From contig JAAOMT010000675.1 of assembly GCA_016748015.1 (NCBI GenBank), forward strand, positions 303,341 through 367,340: a stretch of DNA of 64,000 nt, read 5' to 3'. Positions 25,011 to 35,942 of the stretch are shown piece after piece; positions within the stretch are counted from its first letter, which is position 1, and each line of letters begins with the position of its first letter. A program made the position numbers and the translations under genes. The DNA is from Geosiphon pyriformis (taxonomy: Eukaryota > Glomeromycota > Glomeromycetes > Archaeosporales > Geosiphonaceae). The notes under the pieces were generated by a model. It was not told the DNA's origin. It saw nothing but the letters and a program-made list of their open reading frames with translations, and searched no databases.

Positions 25011-26189
25011 TTTGGTTTTATTATTAATTTTAATATAAATCTAATTAATAACTTTATAAATTTTTTGTTATTTATTTTAAAATTAAAACTAAATATACTT
25101 AAAAAAAATATAAAATTATTTTTAAATAAAATATTAGTATTAATATCTAAATTAAATATTTTGTTTTTATTTGTTTTTTAAAAAGTTAATAATTAATTAT
25201 TTTTGGATTTAAAATTTTTAATTTGTTTATGTCTAAATTAAATAGTTTAAAAACCAAGATAATAAAGTTTTTAAGTTTATTTAATATTGTTTTATTTAAA
25301 TTAAACTTTTTATTAACCAAAAATAAATTTAATATTATGTTTTTTAATAATATATTTAATTATTTACAACATAGAAAATATAAACAATTAATAAAAGAAA
25401 CAATAATAAAATAATACATAAAAATAAATAAGTTTGTTTTAATAATTACAAAATTTAAATTAAAAATTAGATTAAATTTTAAATCATATACAAATTTAAA
25501 TATTTATTTTTAAGATAGATTTAAATTATTTAAATTTAGAAATAGTAGTAATTATAGATTTATATATTAAAACTTTTTTAAAAATAAAGTTGATTTAAAC
25601 TAAAAGTTTTTAATATTTTAATTGTTTAAATATTTAATAAAAGTTGTTTTATAGTTTTAAATAACAATTTTAATAAAAACAGTTTTAAAAAAAACATAAA
25701 TTTAAGCAGTTTTTTGAATTTAAATCTTTATAATTTTTTATATAATTGTTTTTTGATTAATGTTTTAATATAAATTATTGTTAAAGAAAATTTATTAATT
25801 TTTTTTTGAACTTTATATTAAGATTTTTATTAAAAAATATTTGTTTTAAATTATAAATAATAAATAAAATATATAATAAAAAATTTTTCATAATTGTAAA
25901 AAAAAATTTTAATAAATATAAAAAAATATAAAGATCTAAGTTTTTTTAATATTTTAAGAATAATTTAAGTATTATTTTTTTTAAAATAATTTTTAGAAAT
26001 TTTTTAAAATAATTAACTATATTTTAATTAAAAAAAAATTTTTAAATATAGTTTTAAAAAAATATGTTTATAAAGTTAAAATTTTTTAATACAAATTATT
26101 GTGTAATTTTAGTAAATATAAGTTTAAAAAATTTATTAAATTTTTAAATAAGCAAAAAATAGAAAAAAATTAATTAAAATAATTATTAT
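25011..26189. other. AT-rich decayed DNA without recognisable features
   Basis: It is homopolymer-rich. The open stretch at 25223-25414 is composed of Lys, Asn, Phe and Leu codons, as expected by chance at this composition. Nothing here is supported as a gene. Confidence 0.4.
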
Positions 26190-26214
26190 TATTATTTAAC
26201 GCATTTAACGAGTG

Positions 26215-26321
26215 TAGCCCAATCGCTATCTAGTACATAGAACCAAACTAAGAGGCTCAAACTAAACGCGACTCATGCACTTTCTACATGTGGCTAGCCA
26301 CTCAGGCCAGACAAGGCGACA
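26215..26321 (-). promoter_or_regulatory. LINE A 3' untranslated region with conserved palindrome
   Basis: It contains the perfect 12-bp palindrome gtggctagccac at 26290-26301. This is shared exactly with LINE C at 42616-42627 and imperfectly with LINE B near 35267. Downstream on the sense strand are tagtttgagc, ctagatag and the cactcgttaaa end before the AAT tail. It is a candidate template-recognition structure for RT, by analogy with other LINE 3' ends. Confidence 0.6.
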
Positions 26322-28322
26322 TTACACATTTATAACTACCCGCACACTGCCACCCAGACCAGAAAAGAAACAAAAAGGCTTCCGACGACCAAAGCTAACA
26401 GCAAAGGAATTGGCCAAACCAAGCAATCTCACAACACCGTCAGACAAAACCGAAGACACACCACAAGGGAGCCCAGAAACAACACCAACATCACAGACCA
26501 GACCAGCCTTCTCCATCACCACCCGGTGGCTGGCTCTAGCCAACCATACCTTAGCACGATGTAAACCAACAACGAACCTAACATAATCAACAATCCTAGC
26601 AGTGGCCACCTTTCTATCCTCAAAAACATCGCAAGCTTCCTCATACCATTCCTCCAGCACAAACCCTTTGCACACCAAAGTGTACAGCCCAACATCAATG
26701 GAACATTGAGACAAAACCCACAACACAGCAGAAGCAGAGGAACCACCAGCCAAAGCTGACCAACGAGCAGAAGCCTCCGCCAAAATCTCACCACGAATGC
26801 CAGACTCATGAACACAAGTAAAAACGTGGTCAGAGAACTCCACCTTACCGCAAAACAAACACAACACACTAGAGTAGCATTTATTATACAACCTCTTCCT
26901 AATGGCCACTGGTAACCTCCTGTGCACAGCTTTTATAACATAAGTGCGAAGCGATGAGAATGCGCGGCTAGTGAACCCAGCAAGCATATGAGAATCAGGA
27001 TGCCACACCTTCGCCATGACAACCCAGTCTATGCAACCAATCATCGCATCCAGAACTACATCACAACCAGGCCCAGCTTCCCAACAAGCACAACGAATTG
27101 ATCGAAAAATATTTCTGACAAAATGACGGGCATTACCAGAAACAACGACACCCTTAGCAACCAAAAAATGTTTACGCATATCGGCACAAAGGGAAAAGGG
27201 AGACCCAGAGGCAGCCCCAGCAGCCAAGTCAGCTCTCACATTACCAGGAATCCCAGAGTGTCTTTTCACCTTAACCCAACTCACACTAAGATCCTTATCT
27301 CTGACCAAATTGAAAATATGATGTTTTTCCAGCCAGCATTGATTACGAAAATCAGGAGCAACCAAAGATATCTCAGACACACATGCGTCAATGGCAGCCT
27401 GGCTGTCAAGATGCAACACCACAGTACTTGAAGAAGGAACACACTCCAAAGCCAAAGCGACAGCCTGTAACTCGGCCATAGTAGATGACAAAAGACCACG
27501 AACAGCGACACCAATACTCATATCCAAGACCGGAAAGTATGCAGCAGCACCACAGGTGACCTCAGCAGAGCCTGTATTCCTCAAAGACCCATCCGTGAAA
27601 ACTTCAAAAGAGTCTGACCAAATGTCATGCAATCCATTTTTAACCGCAGAAAATTCCCCAGACCCCAAAATGTCCAAACTAAGCTTTTCTGCCGAGCCAA
27701 CAGAACCAGAAAATGAGTAACTCTGATCTTTCAAAAACTCAAAAGAAACCATGAACCAGTGAGGCACAAAGCCACGTGGATTCAACCTCTTCCAATGACG
27801 AAAAGTTTTCCAATCCAACAAAACACCTTTCTTATCAAAAAGCCGATCACCAAAAGCGACACCAAAACGTTTAAGAGATTTGACCGAATCAAAATACAGA
27901 GACTTTCCAAGAACAGAGGACAACGGGAACCGACCAGGACTATGAAATGCAGTAGGGAGGTTGTTCACCAAAATAAGCTCATTGCCCAGAAAGATCTTCA
28001 CCATCCCAGCCAAAAAATTGTTCACCGGACTAACACGCAACCTGACCAGAAACTGCAAAGGATCCAAAGGAGCCCAACCAAGAACCTGTAGGTCCAAAAA
28101 CCTATGTCTAAACAAACGCCCAAGAATGCCAAAAGCATTAGAGAACACCATCAAAGCAGCAACCTTCCCTTCAGACTGCACCTGCTCAAAAGGCTTTAGG
28201 CCATACAATGAGGAATGATGCAAAACAGCATCAGGAAAATCACAGGGGAGACAAGCCTTGGACCTAAGACCCTTTCTAACCAAGACATCCCACTTGCGAC
28301 AAACGTTAGATGAGACAAAACT
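26322..28322 (-). CDS. LINE A ORF2 C-terminal part: RNase H and CCHC motif
   Basis: This continues ORF2 in frame after the amber codon (FSFVSSNVCRKWDV, then VRKGLRSKACLPCDF). A type I RNase H domain lies at about 27250-27620, with catalytic elements FTDGSL, MAELQAVALALE, LHLDSQAAID and RHSGIPGNVRADLA. Nearer the C-terminus is a cysteine motif, CLFCGKVEFSDHVFTC (about 26820-26870). RNase H would remove the RNA strand during second-strand synthesis. The stop is at 26322-26324. Codon use and CpG are like a normal gene. Confidence 0.88.
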   Translation of the reverse strand, partial: SFVSSNVCRKWDVLVRKGLRSKACLPCDFPDAVLHHSSLYGLKPFEQVQSEGKVAALMVFSNAFGILGRLFRHRFLDLQVLGWAPLDPLQFLVRLRVSPVNNFLAGMVKIFLGNELILVNNLPTAFHSPGRFPLSSVLGKSLYFDSVKSLKRFGVAFGDRLFDKKGVLLDWKTFRHWKRLNPRGFVPHWFMVSFEFLKDQSYSFSGSVGSAEKLSLDILGSGEFSAVKNGLHDIWSDSFEVFTDGSLRNTGSAEVTCGAAAYFPVLDMSIGVAVRGLLSSTMAELQAVALALECVPSSSTVVLHLDSQAAIDACVSEISLVAPDFRNQCWLEKHHIFNLVRDKDLSVSWVKVKRHSGIPGNVRADLAAGAASGSPFSLCADMRKHFLVAKGVVVSGNARHFVRNIFRSIRCACWEAGPGCDVVLDAMIGCIDWVVMAKVWHPDSHMLAGFTSRAFSSLRTYVIKAVHRRLPVAIRKRLYNKCYSSVLCLFCGKVEFSDHVFTCVHESGIRGEILAEASARWSALAGGSSASAVLWVLSQCSIDVGLYTLVCKGFVLEEWYEEACDVFEDRKVATARIVDYVRFVVGLHRAKVWLARASHRVVMEKAGLVCDVGVVSGLPCGVSSVLSDGVVRLLGLANSFAVSFGRRKPFCFFSGLGGSVRVVINV

Positions 28323-28325
28323 GAA

Positions 28326-29205
28326 CTAAGTACAATAGCTAACAATAGGCTGCAAAACAGCTGACACCAGATATGAGAATTGTTTGTCTGTAATAGCCTT
28401 TTTAAGCACAACATTGACGAAGAAACGTACATCCGCATGAGCCTTGGCAACACTTGGCTTGGAGAGCCCCTCAGTCGACAGAAAAATACCCAGATACCGA
28501 TGTGCTTCCCCTTTCTTGGCAATAGAGATTGGCTGACCACAAATGTTCAGTGAAGCAACTTTAATGCCCTGATTGATGGGAATAGCCACCGTCTTCTCAC
28601 TATTGATAGAAATGTCATTGATCACAAAAAATTCACTGGCAATGTTCAGAGCATATTGAGTAGAAGCCTGACAATTTCCAACCCAGATCGTATCATCGAC
28701 AAACGCACCAGCCGAAAAATACGATGTCAAACCACCACTGCCCTCAATTCTGCCAGATTTCGAAACAAACTTAGTATCAATCCAGTACCCACACAATTGT
28801 TTGTGCCTTTTAACCTCACACAAAAGCGGATCATAAAAAATCTTCCAAAGAAGTGGCGAAAAGATCTTACTCTGGTCCAGACCATCATGCACCTTATAAC
28901 CACCAGACAAACCAAAGTCAGTCATCACCCTATTAACTCTATCCTCATGAATACCACCAAAAAACCTTATGAACCTCTCACACATCTTGACACGCCACAA
29001 ACTAGCTCTTAAATGATGCCACCCAACTGAATCATAAGCTTTCCGCATATCTTGCAAGACCAACCATAACTTCCTATCCTTCTCAATGGCATCCTCAATT
29101 ACCAAACCGACAGCAAACACCGGAGATTGTGTTGACGTACCCTTCAGCACCGAAAAGTTGTCCCCCTGAAGAACATTGAACTTGCTACAAGCCATTGAAA
29201 TATGG
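28326..29205 (-). CDS. LINE A ORF2 reverse transcriptase domain
   Basis: The open frame runs from the gap edge to an amber stop at 28323-28325. RT motifs are visible: GDNFSVLKGTSTQSPVFAVG, motif A LQDMRKAYDSVGW, a motif B region GLDQSKIFSPLLWKIFYDP (Ser-Lys-Ile where copy C has Gly-Glu-Val), and motif C AFVDDTIWVG with both catalytic Asp kept. The thumb region contains KKGEAHRYLGIFLS. The terminating TAG is a CAG in copy C (context YWTQFSF), so it is a single C-to-T nonsense change and the protein resumes immediately after it. Confidence 0.88.
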
Positions 29206-29601
29206 NNNNNNNNNNNNNNNNNNNNNNNNNNNNNNNNNNNNNNNNNNNNNNNNNNNNNNNNNNNNNNNNNNNNNNNNNNNNNNNNNNNNNNNNNNNNNNN
29301 NNNNNNNNNNNNNNNNNNNNNNNNNNNNNNNNNNNNNNNNNNNNNNNNNNNNNNNNNNNNNNNNNNNNNNNNNNNNNNNNNNNNNNNNNNNNNNNNNNNN
29401 NNNNNNNNNNNNNNNNNNNNNNNNNNNNNNNNNNNNNNNNNNNNNNNNNNNNNNNNNNNNNNNNNNNNNNNNNNNNNNNNNNNNNNNNNNNNNNNNNNNN
29501 NNNNNNNNNNNNNNNNNNNNNNNNNNNNNNNNNNNNNNNNNNNNNNNNNNNNNNNNNNNNNNNNNNNNNNNNNNNNNNNNNNNNNNNNNNNNNNNNNNNN
29601 N
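29206..29601. other. Assembly gap (396 N) inside LINE A ORF2
   Basis: This is a run of N between the endonuclease-side linker and the RT domain. The homologous stretch in copy C (39135-39705) is 571 bp, so the gap is probably under-sized by about 175 bp. Confidence 0.95.
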
Positions 29602-30832
29602 TAACCGAAGCTTCCTCAGCCAACTTTGACTCAAACATCTTCGACCTCCTGTAATCTCTACGAACCAATGACAAATGCCTAACAACAACATCAGATTTAA
29701 CACCCGAGCCAACCAAATCCTTGAAAGCACGAGCCTTCGCATCATCCAGAGTCGACCATTTACTCACAAGACGATCAGTGCCCAGCAAGTCACCAGAGCA
29801 AAATTTCTTGACAATCTTGGCCACCAACAATTCCAAACCAAAAAACCTAGAAGAATGTTTGTTTCTCGAACACTTGAAATCACTAAACCAATGCCTCGAA
29901 AATGTCACATCAGCAGAATCCACCACAGCTCTCGCCAGAACTGCCCACATAGCATCCACATCACCATGTATTTTGGCACTAAAGAACACCTCACCCAAAG
30001 ACAAAAGTTTAGCTGACGAGAGATCCTTAAACTTAACCCATCCAACACAGTCAGCATTCCTGATTTTGAACTTCCAACGATCCTTATTCGCCTGCTTGTG
30101 CAAACTGTTCAATTGTACATCTAGAAGCTCACCCAAACCGACTGAAACCACAACTGCCTTGTGATTGGTGTCAAAGAAATCCGAAACAGAGACAACTTGA
30201 TGACCAGCAACAGCAGAAGACAAATTACCACCAACAAAAATGTAATCAATTGTTTTCCCAACCCTTCTCAAATTGCTCCACATATAAGAATTAGCCAAAT
30301 GATGACCAATAAATGAATTGACCAAACCTAAACTCAAACAAAACTTGAAACTAGCACTTTTACCAGATCCATTCTCATTAAGGTCCCCACCCAAGATAAC
30401 AAAATTGCTGGAGTTGACCGCCTTTGCAATGAGGGTGTTAACTTCAGAAGCCTGAACAAATCTAGCCCCAGAGGAGGCACCAGCATACAACCCCAAAACA
30501 GTAACCAAAAGCTTGCCCTTAAACAGGAGCCGAACAGAAATAACCCGACCAGAAATCTCCTCCACCTTAGATACATGATGGGCCAAAGAAGTGTTCATAA
30601 CAATTGCAACCCCAGCACCCATGAAACCCTTATCCAAGCCAGAAGAAAATATTTGCACTCCATCAAATTTATCCTTTATCCACGGCCCAGAAGAGGACCT
30701 CAACTTAGTCTCAGTGATAAAAGAAACCATATTTCCTGAGTTCACATGCCAATGAACAACATCCGCTTGTTTCGCAGGAACATTGATATCCCGAACATTG
30801 CACGTAGCAAATTTCCAAACCAAACTACTCAT
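29602..30832 (-). CDS. LINE A ORF2 N-terminal part: AP-like endonuclease
   Basis: ATG at 30830-30832 gives MSSLVWKFATCNV. Endonuclease/exonuclease/phosphatase motifs are in order: TCNV near residue 10, FITETKL near 38, VLGLYAGAS near 113, VILGGDLNENGSG near 146, KTIDYIFVGG near 195, and the DTNHKAV histidine motif near 222. This domain nicks target DNA to prime reverse transcription. A linker of about 180 residues follows up to the assembly gap at 29601. The frame continues into RT beyond the gap only if the gap is resized (see findings). Confidence 0.88.
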
Positions 30833-32787
30833 TGAGATAGAGGAAAAGCCAATGAACCCGATCCAGAACGCAGATGATTCAATCTATCCAAGACCGAGTG
30901 AACTGAAGCCTCAAGAGCCATCATATTCAATTCCAAACTGCCAATCTTGGCAGTCAAAATCTTAGAACTGCTCAGACTGAAATCAACAACCGACCCACCA
31001 ACATTGGGAGAAGAAGAGGCAGACAACAACAACATGCCATCCAACTCCAAATCCAGGTCCATATCTGAAACAACGGCAGTTGGAGACACCAAAGGAAGAG
31101 CTGAGGGAGAAGACGCCAATAGCACCAAGTCAACGAAACTTAACTTCTTTAAAATAAGTAAGACTTGGTCTGAGAAAATTTCTACAGAGCATTCCAGCAC
31201 AGCTAGGCGACCACTTAGATCAGTGGCACCAGACGAGAAAGAATCCATTGAGAAAGCCATCGAACCAGAGACTAAACTGACACCAGGAGCACCTGAAGAG
31301 ACAACGCGAGAGGAGGAACTGCCTGCCACTTGGGCCCACGTCTTCCCACCAAAAGAAACTGGACGAGTGACAGGGGCCGACTTCTTCTTATATATCTCAG
31401 CTAGACAAACCCGATCTTGCTCAGAAACCACCCTTCTTCTTCGAACACCAGAATACGCACCCAAGGAACAATTGACCGAAACATGACCAAATTGTTTACA
31501 ATGAGCACAACTGGCCAAAGAAAGACCAGCCCAACGCAAACTCACATTCCTGAAAACTAAAACGGTACCAATAGCAGCCAATTTGGATACCTCATCACCA
31601 AAACAAATTACAGCACATCTATCATGAACATATGAACTAGGGTTACGGCTGATATAACAAGTCTTCCCACCATATGATTCCAACAAATTGGAGAGGTCAT
31701 GAGCATTAGTGCCAACTGGAAGAGTATAAAGTAAAGCCCGATGTTGATCTCTCGATACCCACGTTTGTTTATCAATATTTGCTTTTGCCACTCGGACCGA
31801 ATCCTTTCCCATGAGCATAGACCATCTAGCTGCGACCAAATCAGCCATCTCAGATGATTCATATTCTACCAGGGCCTTTTGCCAAAGACCAATAAGCTGC
31901 ACTTTGATTGAAACAATCTTGCCAAACCTGGAGAACACCGCCTCAATTGCCGATTTGGGAAAATCTACTGGGATTTCCTTGACGATCACCTCCCAATCTG
32001 AATGGCTGTTTACTTTTCTTAGATCATCATTCACCAATATTTTTTCACAGATCGCCAACTCTCTGGCCTTAACCATACTAGACTTACTTGTGAAAGTTGA
32101 CCTAATGACTCCAGGAAATTTTGAGGAAGTCGAAGCACCCCCAAAACCGTCAATTTTGTAAAAAATCTTTTTGACCTTAAACAACTTATCACTATTTGAC
32201 TTTCCAGGCACAGCTGACAACTCCACATCTAAAGTGAAAAATTTTACTGGCTCGAAACGACGACACTCTAAACCATATGACTTGGGTGGCGGCAACTGAT
32301 TGGACCCAACAAACGTGCAAGGAGGGAGCTTCAAAACACTATTGTTGTCAGTTTCCAGGTTGAAAGAAGGTTGTTTCGGCGGCTTGCCTAAGACATATGT
32401 TCTCGTCCTCGTCTTCTTCGGAGTAACGTCATCCATCAAGTTGTCGTTTCCAAAGGCGTTGGAATCGATGTAACTAGTTTTTTCGGCAACCAAGTTTTCT
32501 ATATCCTCCAAGTCGGACACCTCGCTGATGTTGTTACTCTCGTTCTCCACTTCACTACCCCAAGATTCCTTACGTTCACCGCCATCAGCCAGCAATGAGT
32601 CTGTATACAAAAGTCCAGCTGGAGAATCTACCACGGTACCAGACACGACAGGTTTCCTCACTTTCTTGAAAGAGGCACCACGAGAGTAAACACTCTCAAC
32701 GCGAGCCTTCTTCTTAGAGCCTGACCGGGACCCCAACCCAGTCAAAATCGAGCCCGAAACACCAGCAGAAGAGCCAGCCGGATCCAT
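30829..32787 (-). CDS. LINE A ORF1, RRM and zinc-knuckle RNA-binding protein
   Basis: The frame is intact, about 652 aa from ATG at 32787 (MDPAGSSAG); a GTG two codons upstream is in frame but unlikely. The N-terminus is basic and Ser-rich and is followed by an acidic stretch (about 80-125). An RRM-like fold spans about 265-335 (VIVKEIPVDFPKSAIEAVFS, FGKIVSIKVQL), and a second RRM-like segment spans about 348-420. A CCHC knuckle follows, CAHCKQFGHVSVNC, at about 427-440. The last 120 residues are Ser/Leu-rich, with heptad-like stretches that may mediate self-association. The role expected for the family is binding element RNA in a particle with ORF2. The stop TGA overlaps the ORF2 start (ATGA). 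Confidence 0.88.
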   Translation of the reverse strand: MDPAGSSAGVSGSILTGLGSRSGSKKKARVESVYSRGASFKKVRKPVVSGTVVDSPAGLLYTDSLLADGGERKESWGSEVENESNNISEVSDLEDIENLVAEKTSYIDSNAFGNDNLMDDVTPKKTRTRTYVLGKPPKQPSFNLETDNNSVLKLPPCTFVGSNQLPPPKSYGLECRRFEPVKFFTLDVELSAVPGKSNSDKLFKVKKIFYKIDGFGGASTSSKFPGVIRSTFTSKSSMVKARELAICEKILVNDDLRKVNSHSDWEVIVKEIPVDFPKSAIEAVFSRFGKIVSIKVQLIGLWQKALVEYESSEMADLVAARWSMLMGKDSVRVAKANIDKQTWVSRDQHRALLYTLPVGTNAHDLSNLLESYGGKTCYISRNPSSYVHDRCAVICFGDEVSKLAAIGTVLVFRNVSLRWAGLSLASCAHCKQFGHVSVNCSLGAYSGVRRRRVVSEQDRVCLAEIYKKKSAPVTRPVSFGGKTWAQVAGSSSSRVVSSGAPGVSLVSGSMAFSMDSFSSGATDLSGRLAVLECSVEIFSDQVLLILKKLSFVDLVLLASSPSALPLVSPTAVVSDMDLDLELDGMLLLSASSSPNVGGSVVDFSLSSSKILTAKIGSLELNMMALEASVHSVLDRLNHLRSGSGSLAFPLSQ

Positions 32788-32900
32788 AGCCACAAATATA
32801 GATGTGTCCAGAGAAATAGTGATAAAAACAAAAGGGAAAAGGTATAAAGGAAATGTATTTCTTTGGCAGAATAACTTTGCTTTCGGTGTGGCCAGGGAAT

Positions 32901-33289
32901 TGACAAGAGAAAGATATTACAGTATATAGTGTTTTAAAATAATTAAAAATACAAAATTAATAAGATTAATAATTAAAAAAACAAAATTAATTAAATTATA
33001 AAATAAATTAAAATTAATTATTAAAACTAGTAAAATTAACAATTTTTTTATATGTTATTTTTTGTTTGTAATTATATTCAAAAATAATACTATTTAAATT
33101 AATAAAAATTATCTAATTACTTAAAAAATCTAAAACATAACAAGTTAAAGTTTTTGTTTAAATAATATTTTTATTAATAATAACGAAATAATAATTATTT
33201 TAATTAATTATAAATTAAAAGACTATAATTTATATTGTCAATTATAGAACCCAATTCAGTTTTGTTCCTATTAGTGTTTGTAATAAATA
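32901..33289. other. AT-rich spacer between LINE A and LINE B
   Basis: No coding or repeat match was seen; short AT-rich runs only. Confidence 0.4.
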
Positions 33290-35370
33290 GAATACTATAA
33301 TTCGCAGAGGCTTGAAATCTAAGTTTGGTCTTCCACATGATTTTTCTACTGATGCAATTCATTATTTCTTCTTGTATAGTTTAAAAACTTTTGAACAGAT
33401 CTAGGCTGAGAGCAAATCAGCTTCCATTGTTTTTTTTGCAAATTTGTTAGGTATTTTAAATTGGTTATTTTCTCATAGGTCACATGATCTTCAGGTTCTT
33501 AGCTGGTGTCCTTGCCACCCTTTGCAGTTTCTGGTTTGTATTAGAGTTAACCCCTCTGACAATTTTTTGGCTGGTATGGTCCACATTTTTTCTGGATGTG
33601 ATTTGTCTTTAGGCAGCTCTCTGACAAGTACATTTCATTATCGGAATGGTACTTCTATGTCTCTTGTTCTTGGAGAATCTGGTTATTTTAAGTATGTTTA
33701 CTCTTTTCGGCAGTATGGGGTTGCTTTTGTAGACCAGCTGTGTGACAAGCATGGTAATATTTTTGGTTAGCTGACCTTCAAGTGGTAGAAGCAACTGGAC
33801 CCTTGTGGCCCTGTTTCTGTCTGGTTTAAGCTTTTGGTTCATTTTTTTGGTGGTGTAACTTTTCCTTCTGTTTGTTCCCTATCTTTGGATGTCTTCTCCA
33901 ATGTCTTTTGATCTTATAATTTTGATGTCATTAGTGTTAATTTGTTGTATGTTAATGCTGCTCATCTTTTTGTGTATATGGATGGATCTCTGAATAGTCT
34001 GGGAACTCCTGGTATGATGGCTGGTGCTGCTGTTTTTTTTGAGGACATTGATTTGGGCCTGGGTGTTGGGGTTTCTGGTTTGGTTTTTTCTATAATGACA
34101 AAGTTGCAGGCTATTGCACTGGCTTTTGAGTGTATTCTTTCTTTCTGTTCTGTTGACTTGTTTTTAGACAGCCAGACTGCTCTGGACACATGCAAATCGG
34201 AGTCTGTGTTGGCTTGTCTGGATTTCAGGAATTGGTGCTGGATCGAGCATCACCATATTGTTAATGTCATTTGTCATAAGAATTTAGATGTGAATTGGAT
34301 TAAAGTTAAAGATCATTCTGGTGTTTCTGGCAATGAACATGCTAATGCTCTAACCAGAGCTGCTGTTTTCTCTAATAGATATCTACCTTACATGGTCAGT
34401 GAACAATTTCTTCAAGCTAATAGTGCAATTGTCTCTGGTAATTTTCAGCATTTTGTTTGCAATATTTTTTATTTTATTTACTGTTCATGTTGGGAGGTTG
34501 GTTCCAGTTCCCATATTCTAACAGATAGCCTGCATGCTAATATTGATTGGTTCAGATCTTTTTTGGTGTGGCATCCTGATTTTCACTTGGCTGCTGGCTT
34601 TATCAGTGTACACACTGCTAACTTCTGTTTGTACTTTATGAAGGCATTGCATCACTATCTTCCTGTTTCAATACATAAGTGACTTTATAATAAGCATTAT
34701 CCTAGTGTGGTGTGTTTATTCTGTAGGGATGTCAAAGTTTTGGACCATGTTTTTTCTTGTTCTTTTGATGCTGCTGATTGCACCTGCTTGATAGAAGCAT
34801 ATGTGTTAGCATAGGAGTCATGCTTGGATTTATCTCATTTTTCTTTTTGTGTATCACAGTTGTTGCATACTTGTGTTTCTAATATGGTTGTTGGTACTGC
34901 TTTGTGTAAAGGCTTTGTTTTCAATAATTGGTATCGTGAATCTGCTTCTATTTTTAAGAACTCTAAAGTTGCAGCTCAGAATATTGTGTCCTTTGTGCAC
35001 AAATTCTGTCTTGCTTTCCAGAATGATATTTGGCTGGTGCATGCCAAATACTAGGCTGTTATGGAAAAGAGTGGCTTAATCCTGCCAGATGGTTCTGTTC
35101 CTGTCTCAGTTTCTGGTCTTCTGGTAGTGTTATTAGCTGGTGTGGTTAGGTTATTGGGTATTGTTGATGCATTTGGTGTTAGTTTCGGGTTTCATAAGTT
35201 TTGTTTGTTTTTCTCAGGTATTGGGAACATGATCTCTGTTCATATAAATGCTTAGTGTTGTCTTGATTGGTCTAAGTGGCTGGTCACATGTAGCAAATGC
35301 ATGATTTACACCTAGTTTAGATCATAAATGTGATGTATAGTACTAGGCCACATTTGGATTTCACTTATTA
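33290..35370 (+). mobile_element. LINE copy B, 5'-truncated
   Basis: This is the sense-strand copy of the ORF2 end, starting just downstream of the RT domain (GLKSKFGLPHDFS at about 33310) and running through RNase H to a 3' UTR and an A-rich tail at about 35365. 5' truncation is the usual outcome of target-primed reverse transcription. It is more diverged from A than D is, and more AT-rich, so it is a distinct subfamily or an older copy. Confidence 0.85.
33302..35255 (+). pseudogene. LINE B ORF2 C-terminal part with RNase H (inactivated)
   Basis: Reading the sense frame gives HDLQVLSWCPCHPLQF, NNFLAGMVHIFSG-like segments, then RNase H as VYMDGSLNSLGT, SIMTKLQAIALAFE, LFLDSQTALDTC and VKDHSGVSGNEHANAL. 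The catalytic Glu of RNase H (AELQ in copy A) is Lys (TKLQ), and the final Asp is Asn (EHANA), both G-to-A changes. In-frame stops occur near 33402, 33768, 33909, 34680 and 34813. The frame ends at 35253-35255 (SVHINA). Confidence 0.8.
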
Positions 35371-35825
35371 AAAAGAAAAAAAAAATTTATATATATTTGA
35401 TACTTTTATTTTTATTATTAAATTTGATAATTATATTAATATATTAATATTTTTTGTTTATCCAGAAATTAAATAAATTTAGTTTAAAAAAACTTTTAAC
35501 AATATTAGGTTTTTTTAAGTTTGGTACTAAAAAAAACTATTTTAAAAAAACAGCTTAATTATTTGGTTTTTGCAATTTTGTATTGTTATTAAAAAATTTT
35601 TATTTCTAATTATAATTATTTTATTAATAATTGCTTTTATATTGTTATTTAATTCTGTTAATATAATGTTATTTACAAAGTATTTTTAAAAAATACTACA
35701 AATTAATATTAAATTCTAATTATTTAAATAATTACTTTTAATTTTAGTTATAAAAAGTTTTTAAATATAATAATTTAAGTTTTAAAAAGTTGTTACAAAA
35801 TTTAGCTGCTTTCTCTTGTTAATCT
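35371..35825. other. AT-rich spacer between LINE B and LINE C
   Basis: No feature was recognised. LINE C's 5' end begins near 35826 (tctgatcataataaaagc). Confidence 0.4.
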
Positions 35826-35942
35826 TCTGATCATAATAAAAGCAATAATATATTCTTTGGAAACATTGCTTTGCTTTTTTTTTATTCTTTTTCCCTTTTA
35901 TCTACCTAAATCATTTCTTCTGAATTGCCTCTCTTCTTTGTG

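Larger units (their letters stand above)
26190..32900 (-). mobile_element. LINE copy A, nearly full length
   Basis: This is a non-LTR retrotransposon with two ORFs, on the minus strand. It runs from a 5' UTR starting near 32900 (ccctggccac on the sense strand, similar to copy D) to an AAT-rich tail at about 26195. ORF1 and ORF2 are open apart from one amber codon near 28324 and an N gap at 29206-29601. The domain order is RRM-like and CCHC knuckle (ORF1), then AP-type endonuclease, RT, RNase H and a C-terminal CCHC motif (ORF2). It is the youngest-looking LINE here, with normal GC and CpG. Confidence 0.9.

Noticed and set aside
26275-28218. Several plus-strand ORFs of 85-110 codons across LINE A
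   Set aside because: They lie opposite the ORF2 RNase H/C-terminal frame, with no motifs of their own.
29675-30164. Plus-strand ORFs of 113-147 codons, repeated at 43727-44216
   Set aside because: They are antisense shadows of the LINE endonuclease/linker frame. Their conservation between copies A and D only reflects the sense ORF.
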